NCBI GenBank assembly: GCA_020635955.1
Contig: JACJYW010000008.1
Coordinates: forward strand, 62,001 to 126,000
DNA: 64,000 nucleotides
Direction of reading: 5' to 3'
Source: Crocinitomicaceae bacterium
Lineage (GTDB): Bacteria; Bacteroidota; Bacteroidia; Flavobacteriales_D; Crocinitomicaceae
A program made the position numbers and the translations under genes. The notes under the pieces are model-generated. The model ran no database searches. It was not told the DNA's origin and saw only the letters and a program-made list of their open reading frames with translations. How positions within the stretch are numbered: position 1 is the first letter of the stretch; the number at the start of each line of letters is the position of its first letter. Positions 45,701 through 53,100 of the stretch are shown here, piece after piece.

Positions 45701-48176
45701 TACAAATCCTACCGCATCTAACCCGGCTACAATAAACATCAATGCAGGTAATCCAGTACCGGCTTCTGATCCATTGGTTGTAACGGATGAAGCAGATAAC
45801 TGCACTGCAAACCCTATTGTAGCATTCGTAGGTGATGTATCAGATAACCAAACTTGTCCAGAGACTATCACAAGAACATATTCAATTACAGACGATTGTG
45901 GAAACCAGATCACTGTTGATCAATTGATCATTATTTCTGATCCAATTGCACCAACGGCAACAGCTCCGGCAGCCGTAAACGTTGAGTGTATTGGAGATGT
46001 TCCGGTTGCCGATCCATTGATCATAACAGATGAAGCTGATAACTCTGGTGTAGCACCTATAGTAGCATTTGTTGGAGATGTATCAGATGGAAATACTTGT
46101 CCTGAAACGATCACAAGAACATACTCGGTTACTGATGATTGTGGTAACCAAATACTACTTGATCAGATCATCACTGTTAATGACATCACGAATCCAACAG
46201 CCTCTAACCCAGTTGCGGTAAACGTTGAGTGTATCGGAGATGTCCCTGCGATTGATGTAACAGTAGTAACAGATGAAGCTGATAACTGTACAGTTACCCC
46301 TTCAGTTTCTCATATTTCTGATGTATCAGATGGAAATACTTGTCCTGAAACGATCACTAGAACATATAGAGTAACGGATGACTGTGGTAATTTCATTGAT
46401 GTAACACAAACCATTACAGTAAATGACATTACTGCTCCATTAGGAACAGCACCTGCTAACGTTACAGTACAATGTTCTGCTGATGTACCGGCACCTAATA
46501 CAGCTTTAGTAACGGGCGTATCTGATAACTGTACTGCCAATCCTGCAGTGAACTTTGTGTCTGATGTATCTGACGGATTAACTTGTCCTGAGACGATCAC
46601 CAGAACATACGCGATCATTGATGATTGTGGAAACACTACTAACGTAACACAAACTATTGTAGTAGATGATATAACAAACCCTACAGCATCTAACCCTGCT
46701 TCTGTAACGGTGCAGTGTATTGGAGATGTTCCTGCGGTTGATGTAACGGTTGTAACAGATGAGGCAGACAACTGTACAGTTAACCCTACGGTAACTCACC
46801 AGGGAGATGTACAGGTAGGATCATGTCCAATTATCATTACAAGAACGTATAGAGTTGAGGATGATTGTAACAATTTTATAGATGTAACTCAAACTATCAC
46901 GGTAGATGATACTACAGATCCGGTTGCCAATACACCAGCTCCAATTACGGTGGCTTGTGCATCAGATATTCCAGTTGTTGATCCGGCAGTGGTAACAGGT
47001 GTATCTGACAACTGTACCGCTAACCCAATAGTGGCATTAGCTAATGAGGTAACAAGTGGATCATCATGTATTAATCAGGTGATCACTAGAACATATTCTA
47101 TCACTGACGATTGTGGTAATCAGATCACAGTAGATCATGTGATCACAGTTGATGCAGCTATGCCAACTGTTGAAGCAGGGGTTGATCAATCAGTTTGTGA
47201 CGGAACTCCTGTTACTTTAACAGCTTCAAATTATCCTGGCAATGCAACAATTAGTTGGGATAATGGGGTGAGTGATGGCATTTCGTTCACGCCTTCTGTT
47301 GGCACTATCACTTATACAGTGATTGCTGATGTTTGTTCAGGGCAATGTGTCATTACGGATAATGTAAATGTAGAGGTAAATCCAATACCTGTAGTTGCTT
47401 TCACAGCTGACACTCTAATAGGTTGTGAGCCGTTGACAGTGAATTTCACGAACCTTTCAACGGAGCAGTATAACTGTGTTTGGGATATGGGTGATGGAAA
47501 CACAATAAATTCTTGCGGACAAGTGGGATACACTTTTGATGCTGGCACATATAACATAACATTGACGGTAACATCAAGTGCAGGATGTACGGATAGCTAT
47601 ACTGAATACAGTTATATCTATGTAACACCATACCCAGAGGCTAATTTCATATATTCTCCTACTGAGATTGATATCACAGACACAGAGGTAGATTTCACAA
47701 ATCTATCTACGAATGCTGACTATTATGAATGGAGTTTTGGATATGCAGGTTCTGCTGGGTCAACAGATGAAAATCCAACACATTATTTCCCGGATAATGC
47801 TGGTGGTCAATATACCGTAACGCTATTAGCAGGAAGTAATGGAGGATGTTCAGATCAAATATCAATCATAGTGCATATTAAAGATGTTGTGATCTTTTAT
47901 ATACCTAACACCTTCACTCCTGATGGTAATGATGTTAATAATGAGTTTACACCTGTATTTACTTCAGGGGTTGATATATATGATTATCATTTGACCATCT
48001 TTAACCGTTGGGGTGAGATCGTATTTGAATCTTATAATCTGGCCTATGGTTGGAATGGTCATTATGGTGATGGAGGATTGGTAGATGACGGAACGTATGT
48101 ATGGCAGGTAGAATTTGGTGAAACCATGACTGATAAGAAGCAAACGCATAGAGGTCATGTCACCGTCCTTAAATAA
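39777..48176 (+). CDS. giant CHU_C adhesin with HYR-like repeats and glycine-rich domain
   Basis: Secreted protein of 2799 residues. Signal peptide 1-24. Two cysteine-rich modules at about 25-62 and 67-104 (DPYCCNTFWDGICQNEYDGC and the homologous second copy). A glycine-rich domain at about 117-350 begins FTVPPCVTQINVVVSGAGGG and resembles the ALK/LTK glycine-rich fold. An Ig-like module follows, then 25 HYR-like repeats (about 440-2465) each ending in TRTYxIxDDCGN and VDDTTxPTAS. The last part has an Ig-like module, two PKD modules (NCVWDMGDGN; YYEWSFGYAG) and the CHU_C domain (IPNTFTPDGNDVNNEFTPVF ... FNRWGEIVFES). It should be exported by T9SS and act in adhesion or gliding. Repeats show a higher-order period of about 966 bases. 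Confidence 0.93.
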   Translation: MKKSVLYLVFILVGFFNSNSANAQCVGAPVPNDACYQWVIGIDPYCCNTFWDGICQNEYDGCVPPPPPGCAVAAPVPDDACYQLVISTDPTCCDNAWTAACQDMYDNCGSTSFTNCGSVQNFTVPPCVTQINVVVSGAGGGGFGAGGGAEVSGNIPVTPGQNLQVSVGCQGGYGANSGGYGGGGNGQASGSGWASYGGGGASYVSTGGGMAGAVVVAGGGGGIGGGDDPGQGGDGGCPGGTSGTTTYGYGGGGGTAGAGGAGGAPWTAGGGAGQSGSFGQGGAGGVDLQYGNNPGGGGGGGYYGGGGGGSDNISGTFAVGGGGGGGGSSLVPAGFNCTSGANTGNGSVTIAYIIQDPIAGTASLAPNPICEGQTTTLTLTGYSGTIQWQSSPNAGGPWSNIGGATSSPYTTGPIASNTCFRAVVSNCGSSVNSNVVCVTVDSDDPIINCPGNLTAVCSIAEQPAYATYAQFTAAGGSASDPSGNLNTASFTLLSQVSNGLTCPQTVTRTYQIADLCGHTATCTQLIVIDDNINPTGTAPANVTVQCMADVPPVNVAAITNEADNCGVPTVTHISDNSVGSCPTTITRTYRITDVCGNFIDVQQIITVDDTQAPVFSAPPGPITVECIADVPAMTNLAYTDNCDPAGSVPGVDGALVGGSCGGTITRTWTYTDNCGNTATQTQIITVDDNTNPTASNPAPVTVQCMALVPAVNVAVVTDEADNCDPTPTVTHVSDTQAGTCPTIITRTYRITDDCGNITDVTQTITVDDTTNPTASAPAPVSVQCMADVPPVNTSAVIDEADNCTANPVVTHISDTQSGGTCPVTIDRVYRITDDCGNFIDVTQVITVNDNIAPTGTAPAPVSVQCMADVPAVNTASVTGVSDNCTVNPTVTHISDTPSAGTCPITIDRLYRITDDCGNITDVTQVITVNDNIAPTGTAPGPITVECAGDVPAANTALVTGVSDNCTANPTVTFIGDASNGGICPEIITRTYEIEDECGNVTTVTQTITVDDTTPPTASNPPNISIAGGAAPAPDPLVVTDEADNCDPNPMVTWISDVTDGLNCPETITRTYEIEDDCGNTTQVQQLIVIGDAIPPSASNPANINVECIGDVPLPDPAVVTDEADNGGVPTVAWDNDASDGNSCPETITRTYSVTDNCGNVIYVTQNIVVLDVTAPLFAAPPVAVSVQCSADVPAMTNLAYTDNCDPAGSVTGTDVSDGNTCPETITRTWTYTDACGNTSSVSQNIIVDDTTPPTGTAPANVSVQCSADVPASNTASVTGVSDNCTAVPTVNFVSDASNGLTCPEIITRTYEIVDDCGNTTTVTQTITVDDTTNPTASNPAQTIVPGGPAPAPDPNVVVDEADNCTANPVVAFVSQVSDNNPCPETITYTYSVTDDCGNQITVTHEVLITDPIAPTGTAPADITVECIGDVPAADPALITDEADNNGAPTVTHLSDVSDGNTCPEVITRTYRITDPCGNFIDVVQLITVNDITAPTASNPVAVNVECIADVPGIDVNVVTDEADNCTAVPAVTHISDVSDGNTCPEVITRTYRITDDCGNITDVTQTITVNDVTPPTGTAPANLTVQCSADVPASNTALVTGVSDNCTAVPAVNFVSDASNGLTCPEIITRTYEIVDDCGNTTTVTQTITVDDTTNPTASNPAQTIVPGGPAPAPDPNVVIDEADNCTANPVVAFVSQVSDNNPCPETITYTYSVTDDCGNQITVTHEVLITDPILPTGTAPANITVECIGDVPLPDPALITDEADNNGVPIVAFVSDVSDNGSCPEIITRTYSITDQCGNQILVTQLITVLDTTNPTASNPVAVNVECIADVPAVDVAVVTDEADNCTAVPTVTHISDASDGLSCPETITRTYRITDDCGNFSDVTQTIIVNDVTSPAGTAPASITVECSADVPAPNTALVTGVSDNCTAVPTVNFVSDISDNNTCPETITRTYEIVDDCGNTTTVTQTIIVDDTTNPTASNPATININAGNPVPASDPLVVTDEADNCTANPIVAFVGDVSDNQTCPETITRTYSITDDCGNQITVDQLIIISDPIAPTATAPAAVNVECIGDVPVADPLIITDEADNSGVAPIVAFVGDVSDGNTCPETITRTYSVTDDCGNQILLDQIITVNDITNPTASNPVAVNVECIGDVPAIDVTVVTDEADNCTVTPSVSHISDVSDGNTCPETITRTYRVTDDCGNFIDVTQTITVNDITAPLGTAPANVTVQCSADVPAPNTALVTGVSDNCTANPAVNFVSDVSDGLTCPETITRTYAIIDDCGNTTNVTQTIVVDDITNPTASNPASVTVQCIGDVPAVDVTVVTDEADNCTVNPTVTHQGDVQVGSCPIIITRTYRVEDDCNNFIDVTQTITVDDTTDPVANTPAPITVACASDIPVVDPAVVTGVSDNCTANPIVALANEVTSGSSCINQVITRTYSITDDCGNQITVDHVITVDAAMPTVEAGVDQSVCDGTPVTLTASNYPGNATISWDNGVSDGISFTPSVGTITYTVIADVCSGQCVITDNVNVEVNPIPVVAFTADTLIGCEPLTVNFTNLSTEQYNCVWDMGDGNTINSCGQVGYTFDAGTYNITLTVTSSAGCTDSYTEYSYIYVTPYPEANFIYSPTEIDITDTEVDFTNLSTNADYYEWSFGYAGSAGSTDENPTHYFPDNAGGQYTVTLLAGSNGGCSDQISIIVHIKDVVIFYIPNTFTPDGNDVNNEFTPVFTSGVDIYDYHLTIFNRWGEIVFESYNLAYGWNGHYGDGGLVDDGTYVWQVEFGETMTDKKQTHRGHVTVLK
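42576..46436 (+). repeat. four higher-order tandem repeats of about 957-972 bases
   Basis: Super-units begin at 42576, 43533, 44499 and 45465, and a partial one at 46437. Each contains four HYR modules in the same order: a QC-SADVP type with VTGVSDNC, a module lacking the first cysteine (PGGPAPAPDPNVV), a VECIGDVPxxDP type with EADNNG, and a VECIADVPxxDV type. Copies 2 and 3 are nearly identical over long stretches. Confidence 0.85.
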
Positions 48177-48185
48177 GTTAACTAA

Positions 48186-48217
48186 AAAGGGAGCCAACAG
48201 GCTCCCTTTATTTTTTC
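48186..48217. terminator. bidirectional intrinsic terminator
   Basis: Stem AAAGGGAGCC (48186-48195) with GGCTCCCTTT (48200-48209) around AACA, followed by T-rich sequence. It overlaps the stop codon of the minus-strand helicase gene (48208). Confidence 0.9.
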
Positions 48218-49437
48218 TTACGTTTATTTTTCTTCATTTCCTCATCACGTTGTAGCAAAGCCTGCCAATTGTTAGTTCCATCATCAGTGAATAGTTTTGT
48301 CTCGGCATACTCTGATTTATCGATCTCAGCTATTTGAATAGGAACGGTAATATATTGTTCAATCTCTTTTAGCATTGTTCTTTCTTCCTTGCTGCAGAAT
48401 GATAGCGCCATACCTCTTTGTTTACCTCTACCAGTTCTTCCAACACGGTGAACATAGTTTTCAGCTTTATCTGGGAGATCATAATTTACAACATAGTCGA
48501 TATTAGGAATGTCTATTCCTCTAGCACTTACGTCAGTTGCAATTAAAATTCTGTTTTCTCCCGATTTGAATCTAGCTAAGACTTCTTCTCTATTTTTCTG
48601 TTCTTTATCTCCATGTATCGTCTCTGAGAACAATCCAACTCTTGACATAGCGGCCATCACTCTTTCAGCTCGAACTTTGGTCCTAACAAATACGAGAAAT
48701 TTTAAACCTTTATTTTCCTTTACAAGTCGTTCTAAAAAGAATCTTTTGTCATCCATTTCAATGAACGCAACAGAGTGATCAACATTCTTGGAAACAGGAT
48801 CTTTTGGTGAAATTTGAATTCTTATGGCATTTCTAACCAAGGAATAAGCCAATTTCTTGATCTTTTTATCTATAGTCGCAGAAAAGAAAAGGGTTTGACG
48901 TTCTTTAGGTAAAAATTTGATAAGATCTTCAATGTCTTTATAAAAACCAAGATCTAACATATGATCGGCCTCATCAAGAACCAAAACTTCAACACGACTC
49001 ATTTTGATAAATCCTTGACTGGCCAAATCGAACATCCTACCAGGAGTGGTGACCAAAATATCTACTCCTTGCAGCAGTGCGTTGATTTGTGGGTCCTGTT
49101 CAACACCTCCATAGATACACTGAGTTCTAATTTTAGAATTACGACCTAATTGATGAAATACTTCAGTTATCTGGATTGCTAATTCTCTAGTAGGGGCCAT
49201 GACAATCGCGCGGATGCTTGTTGATTTCATCCTCTTTTTGATCTGTTGAACTTTGTCAATGATTGGGATGGCAAAGGCAGCAGTTTTACCTGTACCTGTT
49301 TGTGCAATTGCCAAAAGGTCTTCACCTTTCATGATATGCGGAATACATTTGAACTGAATATCTGTTGGGCGTTTGAATCCCATTGACCTTAAGTTCGCCT
49401 TTAATTGATCCGATATGTGATAATCATCAAATTTCAT
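48208..49437 (-). CDS. rhlE: DEAD-box RNA helicase, RhlE type
   Basis: ATP-dependent RNA helicase of 409 residues. Q motif FKRPTDIQFKCIP (21-33), motif I AQTGTGKT (45-52), PTRELA (82-87), DEAD (155-158), SAT (186-188), and HRVGRTGR in the second RecA domain. The short, basic tail RDEEMKKNKRKKK is typical of RhlE-like enzymes, which unwind structured RNA in ribosome assembly, cold growth and RNA decay. The gene starts at an ATG with a TATCTTTG element at 49454-49461. It is divergent from a candidate small RNA and the DUF2480 gene. Confidence 0.93.
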   Translation of the reverse strand: MKFDDYHISDQLKANLRSMGFKRPTDIQFKCIPHIMKGEDLLAIAQTGTGKTAAFAIPIIDKVQQIKKRMKSTSIRAIVMAPTRELAIQITEVFHQLGRNSKIRTQCIYGGVEQDPQINALLQGVDILVTTPGRMFDLASQGFIKMSRVEVLVLDEADHMLDLGFYKDIEDLIKFLPKERQTLFFSATIDKKIKKLAYSLVRNAIRIQISPKDPVSKNVDHSVAFIEMDDKRFFLERLVKENKGLKFLVFVRTKVRAERVMAAMSRVGLFSETIHGDKEQKNREEVLARFKSGENRILIATDVSARGIDIPNIDYVVNYDLPDKAENYVHRVGRTGRGKQRGMALSFCSKEERTMLKEIEQYITVPIQIAEIDKSEYAETKLFTDDGTNNWQALLQRDEEMKKNKRKKK

Positions 49438-49453
49438 AATCTTTTTCTAGGGG

Positions 49454-49461
49454 CAAAGATA
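49454..49461 (-). promoter_or_regulatory. -7 promoter element (TATCTTTG)
   Basis: Exact TAnnTTTG match 16 bases before the ATG of the RNA helicase gene. Confidence 0.45.
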
Positions 49462-49538
49462 GTTTTAAGCTTTTGAATCAATAGGATTTATTTACCATTT
49501 AACAACCTATGCTTAACTTTTATTGAGAAGGAGGACCC

Positions 49539-49546
49539 TACCTTTG
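49539..49546 (+). promoter_or_regulatory. -7 promoter element (TACCTTTG) of candidate small RNA 1
   Basis: Exact TAnnTTTG match in a region without a plus-strand gene, followed about 90 bases downstream by an intrinsic terminator. It predicts a transcript start near 49552. Confidence 0.5.
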
Positions 49547-49551
49547 AACTG

Positions 49552-49673
49552 TTATAACTGAGTCGTCCAGACTCAATTCGACAAGCTGATTAAAGTTGTA
49601 AGCATAATCAGTAGTAGATTTTTTTCATGGTGTAGAATCCCCTTTGGCAAACGAGCTAAGGGGATTCTTTTTT
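49552..49673 (+). ncRNA. candidate small RNA 1 (about 120 nt)
   Basis: Three hairpins follow the promoter: TGAGTC/GACTCA (49559-49575), CTGATTA/TAATCAG (49586-49611) and the terminator GAATCCCCTT/AAGGGGATTC (49635-49667) with a T-run. Between the second and third lies an unpaired block ending GATTTTTTTCATGGTG (49617-49632). The block from ATCAG (49607) to CATGG (49630) recurs almost unchanged at 61465-61488 in front of another terminator. No ATG-started ORF spans it. It could instead be an attenuator leader for the DUF2480 gene, but that gene has its own promoter element inside the gap. It is not tmRNA, SRP RNA or a tRNA by sequence; I do not recognise a known family. Confidence 0.55.
49635..49673 (+). 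terminator. strong intrinsic terminator without an upstream plus-strand gene
   Basis: Perfect 10-base stem GAATCCCCTT/AAGGGGATTC with a 13-base loop, followed by TTTTTT. It terminates candidate small RNA 1; the reverse strand has no T-run. Confidence 0.9.
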
Positions 49674-49679
49674 ATTGCC

Positions 49680-49687
49680 TAATTTTG
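49680..49687 (+). promoter_or_regulatory. -7 promoter element (TAATTTTG) directly before DUF2480
   Basis: Exact TAnnTTTG match ending four bases before the ATG at 49692; implies a leaderless mRNA separate from small RNA 1. Confidence 0.4.
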
Positions 49688-49691
49688 TAGT

Positions 49692-50195
49692 ATGGCAGAT
49701 GAGATCATAAATAAAGTTGCGCAAGCACAGATAGAACAAATTGACCTTATGGACTTTGTTTCAAAGGAACCTTTGTTGACTATTGATCTTAAGGATCTTT
49801 TGTGGAATGAAATGGTGCTCAGAGAGAAGGATTTTAGAGACTGGGTGAAGGACCATGACTGGGATCAGTATTCAGACAAGTTTGTTTTCGTATGGTGTTC
49901 CAATGACGCCATCATACCTGCCTGGGCATATATGTTAGTGACTACTCATTTGGCCAAATCAAAGGAAATTATTTTTGGAAATGAAAAACAGGCAAGAGAA
50001 GAACTTTTTTTTAAAAATCTTGCCAGTTGGAATATTGTACATCTCAATGACAAACGCGTAATGGTGAAAGGATGTTCAACAATTCCGAACCCCAATAAAG
50101 CATATGTAGAATTGACAAAGAAGTTAATCCCGGTGGTCAAAAGTTTGATGTTTGGGGAGCCGTGTTCTGCCGTCCCGGTCTACAAAAAGAAATAG
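49692..50195 (+). CDS. DUF2480 family protein
   Basis: Protein of 167 residues belonging to a Bacteroidota-specific family of unknown function. Typical features are the N-terminal helix with QIEQIDLMDFV, WNEMVLREKDFRDWVKDHDW, the segment VWCSNDAIIPAWAYMLVTTH and the C-terminal KGCSTIPNPNKAYVELTKKL. It is cytoplasmic, with no signal peptide or membrane segment. Cysteines in VWCSND and KGCST are candidates for a functional site, but no role is known. The start codon lies 18 bases after the terminator of candidate small RNA 1. It ends one base before the convergent giant adhesin gene. Confidence 0.9.
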   Translation: MADEIINKVAQAQIEQIDLMDFVSKEPLLTIDLKDLLWNEMVLREKDFRDWVKDHDWDQYSDKFVFVWCSNDAIIPAWAYMLVTTHLAKSKEIIFGNEKQAREELFFKNLASWNIVHLNDKRVMVKGCSTIPNPNKAYVELTKKLIPVVKSLMFGEPCSAVPVYKKK

Positions 50196-50196
50196 C

Positions 50197-53100
50197 TTAT
50201 TTCAATACTGTAACGTGGCCAGTATAGGTTCTCAGATCTGATTCATTTTCAAGTGGAGCACCAACAATCTTCCATACGTATACACCATCCTGAACCTGGA
50301 TTCCATTGTATGTTCCGTCCCATCCTTTGGTCACATCATCTGTATGGAAAAGCAATTCTCCCCAACGGTTAAAAATGTAAAGATCATACCAATCCGGATG
50401 GAAGTAATTCAATGTAGGAAGGAATATAGAATTTTGTGAATACCCATCCAGTAAGATGGCGTTAGGTACGTACAGGAATAATTCATTTTCGATCATAAAA
50501 TCATTACAAGTGGTGTCTGAACAACCAAATTGATTCATTACCACCAGACAGATAGTGACCGTAGTATCTACGGGAGCGTTTGCAAGTAATAAAGTTGCGT
50601 CCTGAGTAAATACTGTATCTCCCAAAAAGAACCAGATGTTACTATCATAGTTAGTGGATGTATTGATGAGTTCCAGATCTACATCAAAAATGTCGGGTTG
50701 TGCAGGTTCAAAATAAAAATCTGCAATTGGCAATGGATAAACATCTACAAGATTAATGAACGAGGTATCCACCGGACAACCATTTGTGGAGGTAAAACTC
50801 ACTGAAATAGTACCTGATCCGGGATCAACATAAGTGATGTATAGATTTGTAAAATTGGAAGAGTCTATCGTTCCGTAATCTGTTGCAAAGAATAAATCGG
50901 ATGCAAGATCATTCATGTCTACCCCAATGGTATAATTGATCTGGAAAGGAGGACAACCACCCAATACATCAGGTATTAATGAAATAATTGGGTCATCAAA
51001 TATGGTTATGAAAATACTATCTGTGGTAGTTAAGCCACATTCATCAGTAGCAGTCACATAAAACAATGTATCAGTGGTGACTGTAGGGTAGATGTATGTA
51101 ATGGTATCACCAGTATTCCATAGGTAAGTGTATGTTTCTAAAAGATCAGCTGCTTCACCAAACAATGCCAAATACTCTCCTTCGCAAATAACCGTATCAT
51201 TACTTACAGTGAGAATAGGAGGTGGAGCAACATCTATGATCATTGTATCCGTATATAAATCACACCCATTAGCATCTACAATGTATACGAAATATGAAGT
51301 ATCATTTATAATAGGTTCGTAGATAACTGGATTATTAGAGGCACCATTGTTAACATCAAATGTGTAAGGAACAGTTCCTCCTGTTGCAACTGCTGAGAAG
51401 AAAATACTATCCCCCTGACAAATGTATTCATCAGGTGTAACAAAGCCGTTTAATTCTTGAGGGGTTCCAACATATACACTGGCACTATCTCCCGGACATC
51501 CATTAACGTCCTGCACATAAGCTGTGTAAAAACCTGTAGCAAGCCCTGTGAAATTATTCGAAGCTGAGAAGTTGATATTGTCGATACTGTAAAATCCAGC
51601 ATTAGAACTATATATATCGATTATTCCATTTACATCTCCCCAACATAAAACATCTGTAGTAATGACACTATCAATGATGGCCTGATCTGGCTGACCTACG
51701 ACAAAATTTAGCGTATCATTTGAACAGCCATTATCATCATGAACGATCAAAGAATAGGTCCCGGCACAAACGTTTGTTGCCTGATCGTCAGCTGGTCCAC
51801 CAATGTTTCCTGACCAGGTATATGTGTATGTTCCAACAGCAGATCCACCGGATGCATTGGCGGTTACTACTGCATCACACAATCCGTAGCAACTAGCAGA
51901 ATCAACTGTAAACACGTCAAATATCAACGGTGTAGGTTCATTAACTGTTTCAGTGCCTGTCATTTGACAACCGTTGGCATCTTGTACTACTAGATCATAT
52001 GTACCTTGAGAAAGACCCGTGAACAATCCAACACCCTGGAATGTACTTCCATTATTAATGCTGAATTGATATGGATTAGTACCACCATTTGTTGAAGTCA
52101 TATTTATTTGCCCAGTATTATTTTGATAGCATGTCAGATCAGTTGCAATAGAAACAATTTGTATTTGTGTTGGTTCTACAACGTCTGCCTGCATACTTGC
52201 AACACATCCATTGGCATCTTGTACATATACTGAATATGTTCCATCTCCTAATCCGTTAAATATATTAGACCCCTGGAAAGGTCCGGCAGCACTAGTTATA
52301 CTGTACTGATGTGCCCCAACTCCGCTTGAAGATGTTACGGTAATTGAGCCATCAGTTCCTCCAAAGCAGAGTGGATTTGAAATGGTGACATTGTTAATGA
52401 CTGGTAAGGGATCAGCTGTGACGTTAATGGTTGAATCAATAGTACATCCATTAGCATCTTTAAGGATCAGATCATATGACCCAGTTGCTAATCCAATAAA
52501 CTGATTTCCCGCCTGGAATGTTAATCCGTTATTATTACTGTATTGATACCCAGGGGTTCCATTGCCCGCAGTGATTGAGATTGTTCCATTATTGTTTCCA
52601 CATGTCGCAGGAGTTGTAGTAATCGTCATTGTGAGTAAGGTAGGCTCATTAATACAAACAAGTGATGTTGTGGTACATCCGTTATCATCCTGAACATAAG
52701 CATCATAACAACCAACACCAAGACCGCTTAATATGGCTGAAGATTGCAATGTAATTCCATTGTTTGGGCTATATAAATATGGCGTTGTACCTCCTGAAGC
52801 AACTACTGCGATTGTACCATCTGTAGATCCAAAGCACAGAGCGTTACCAGGTGAATATAATGCGGTCAAAGCTGCAGGTTCATTAATAACCTGAGATGTG
52901 TCGTAAGTACAGCCATTAGCATCAGTAATTGTTATGGCGTAATTATTTGCAGCAATTCCAACAAATATTCCAGTAGCATTTGTTCCTGAAACAGTATATG
53001 TATAAGGAGAGGTTGCTCCCCCAGCTACAACCTGAATAAATCCAGTATTATTTCCATTACAGGTGAGATCAGAAGCTGAAATATAAACTGTAAAAGGATT

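Noticed and set aside
42576..46436. CRISPR-like regular repeats
   Set aside because: The units are about 240 and 966 bases long, coding, and have no unique spacers of 25-45 bases; no cas genes are present.
41751..46800. Many long minus-strand ORFs opposite the HYR repeats
   Set aside because: They repeat with the same period as the coding strand and arise from codon bias of the repeats; the sense-strand frame is continuous with signal peptide and sorting domain.
49552..49673. tmRNA, SRP RNA, 6S RNA or tRNA
   Set aside because: The length and sequence lack the GGAAGC SRP loop, the tRNA-like ends of tmRNA and the long open hairpin of 6S RNA.
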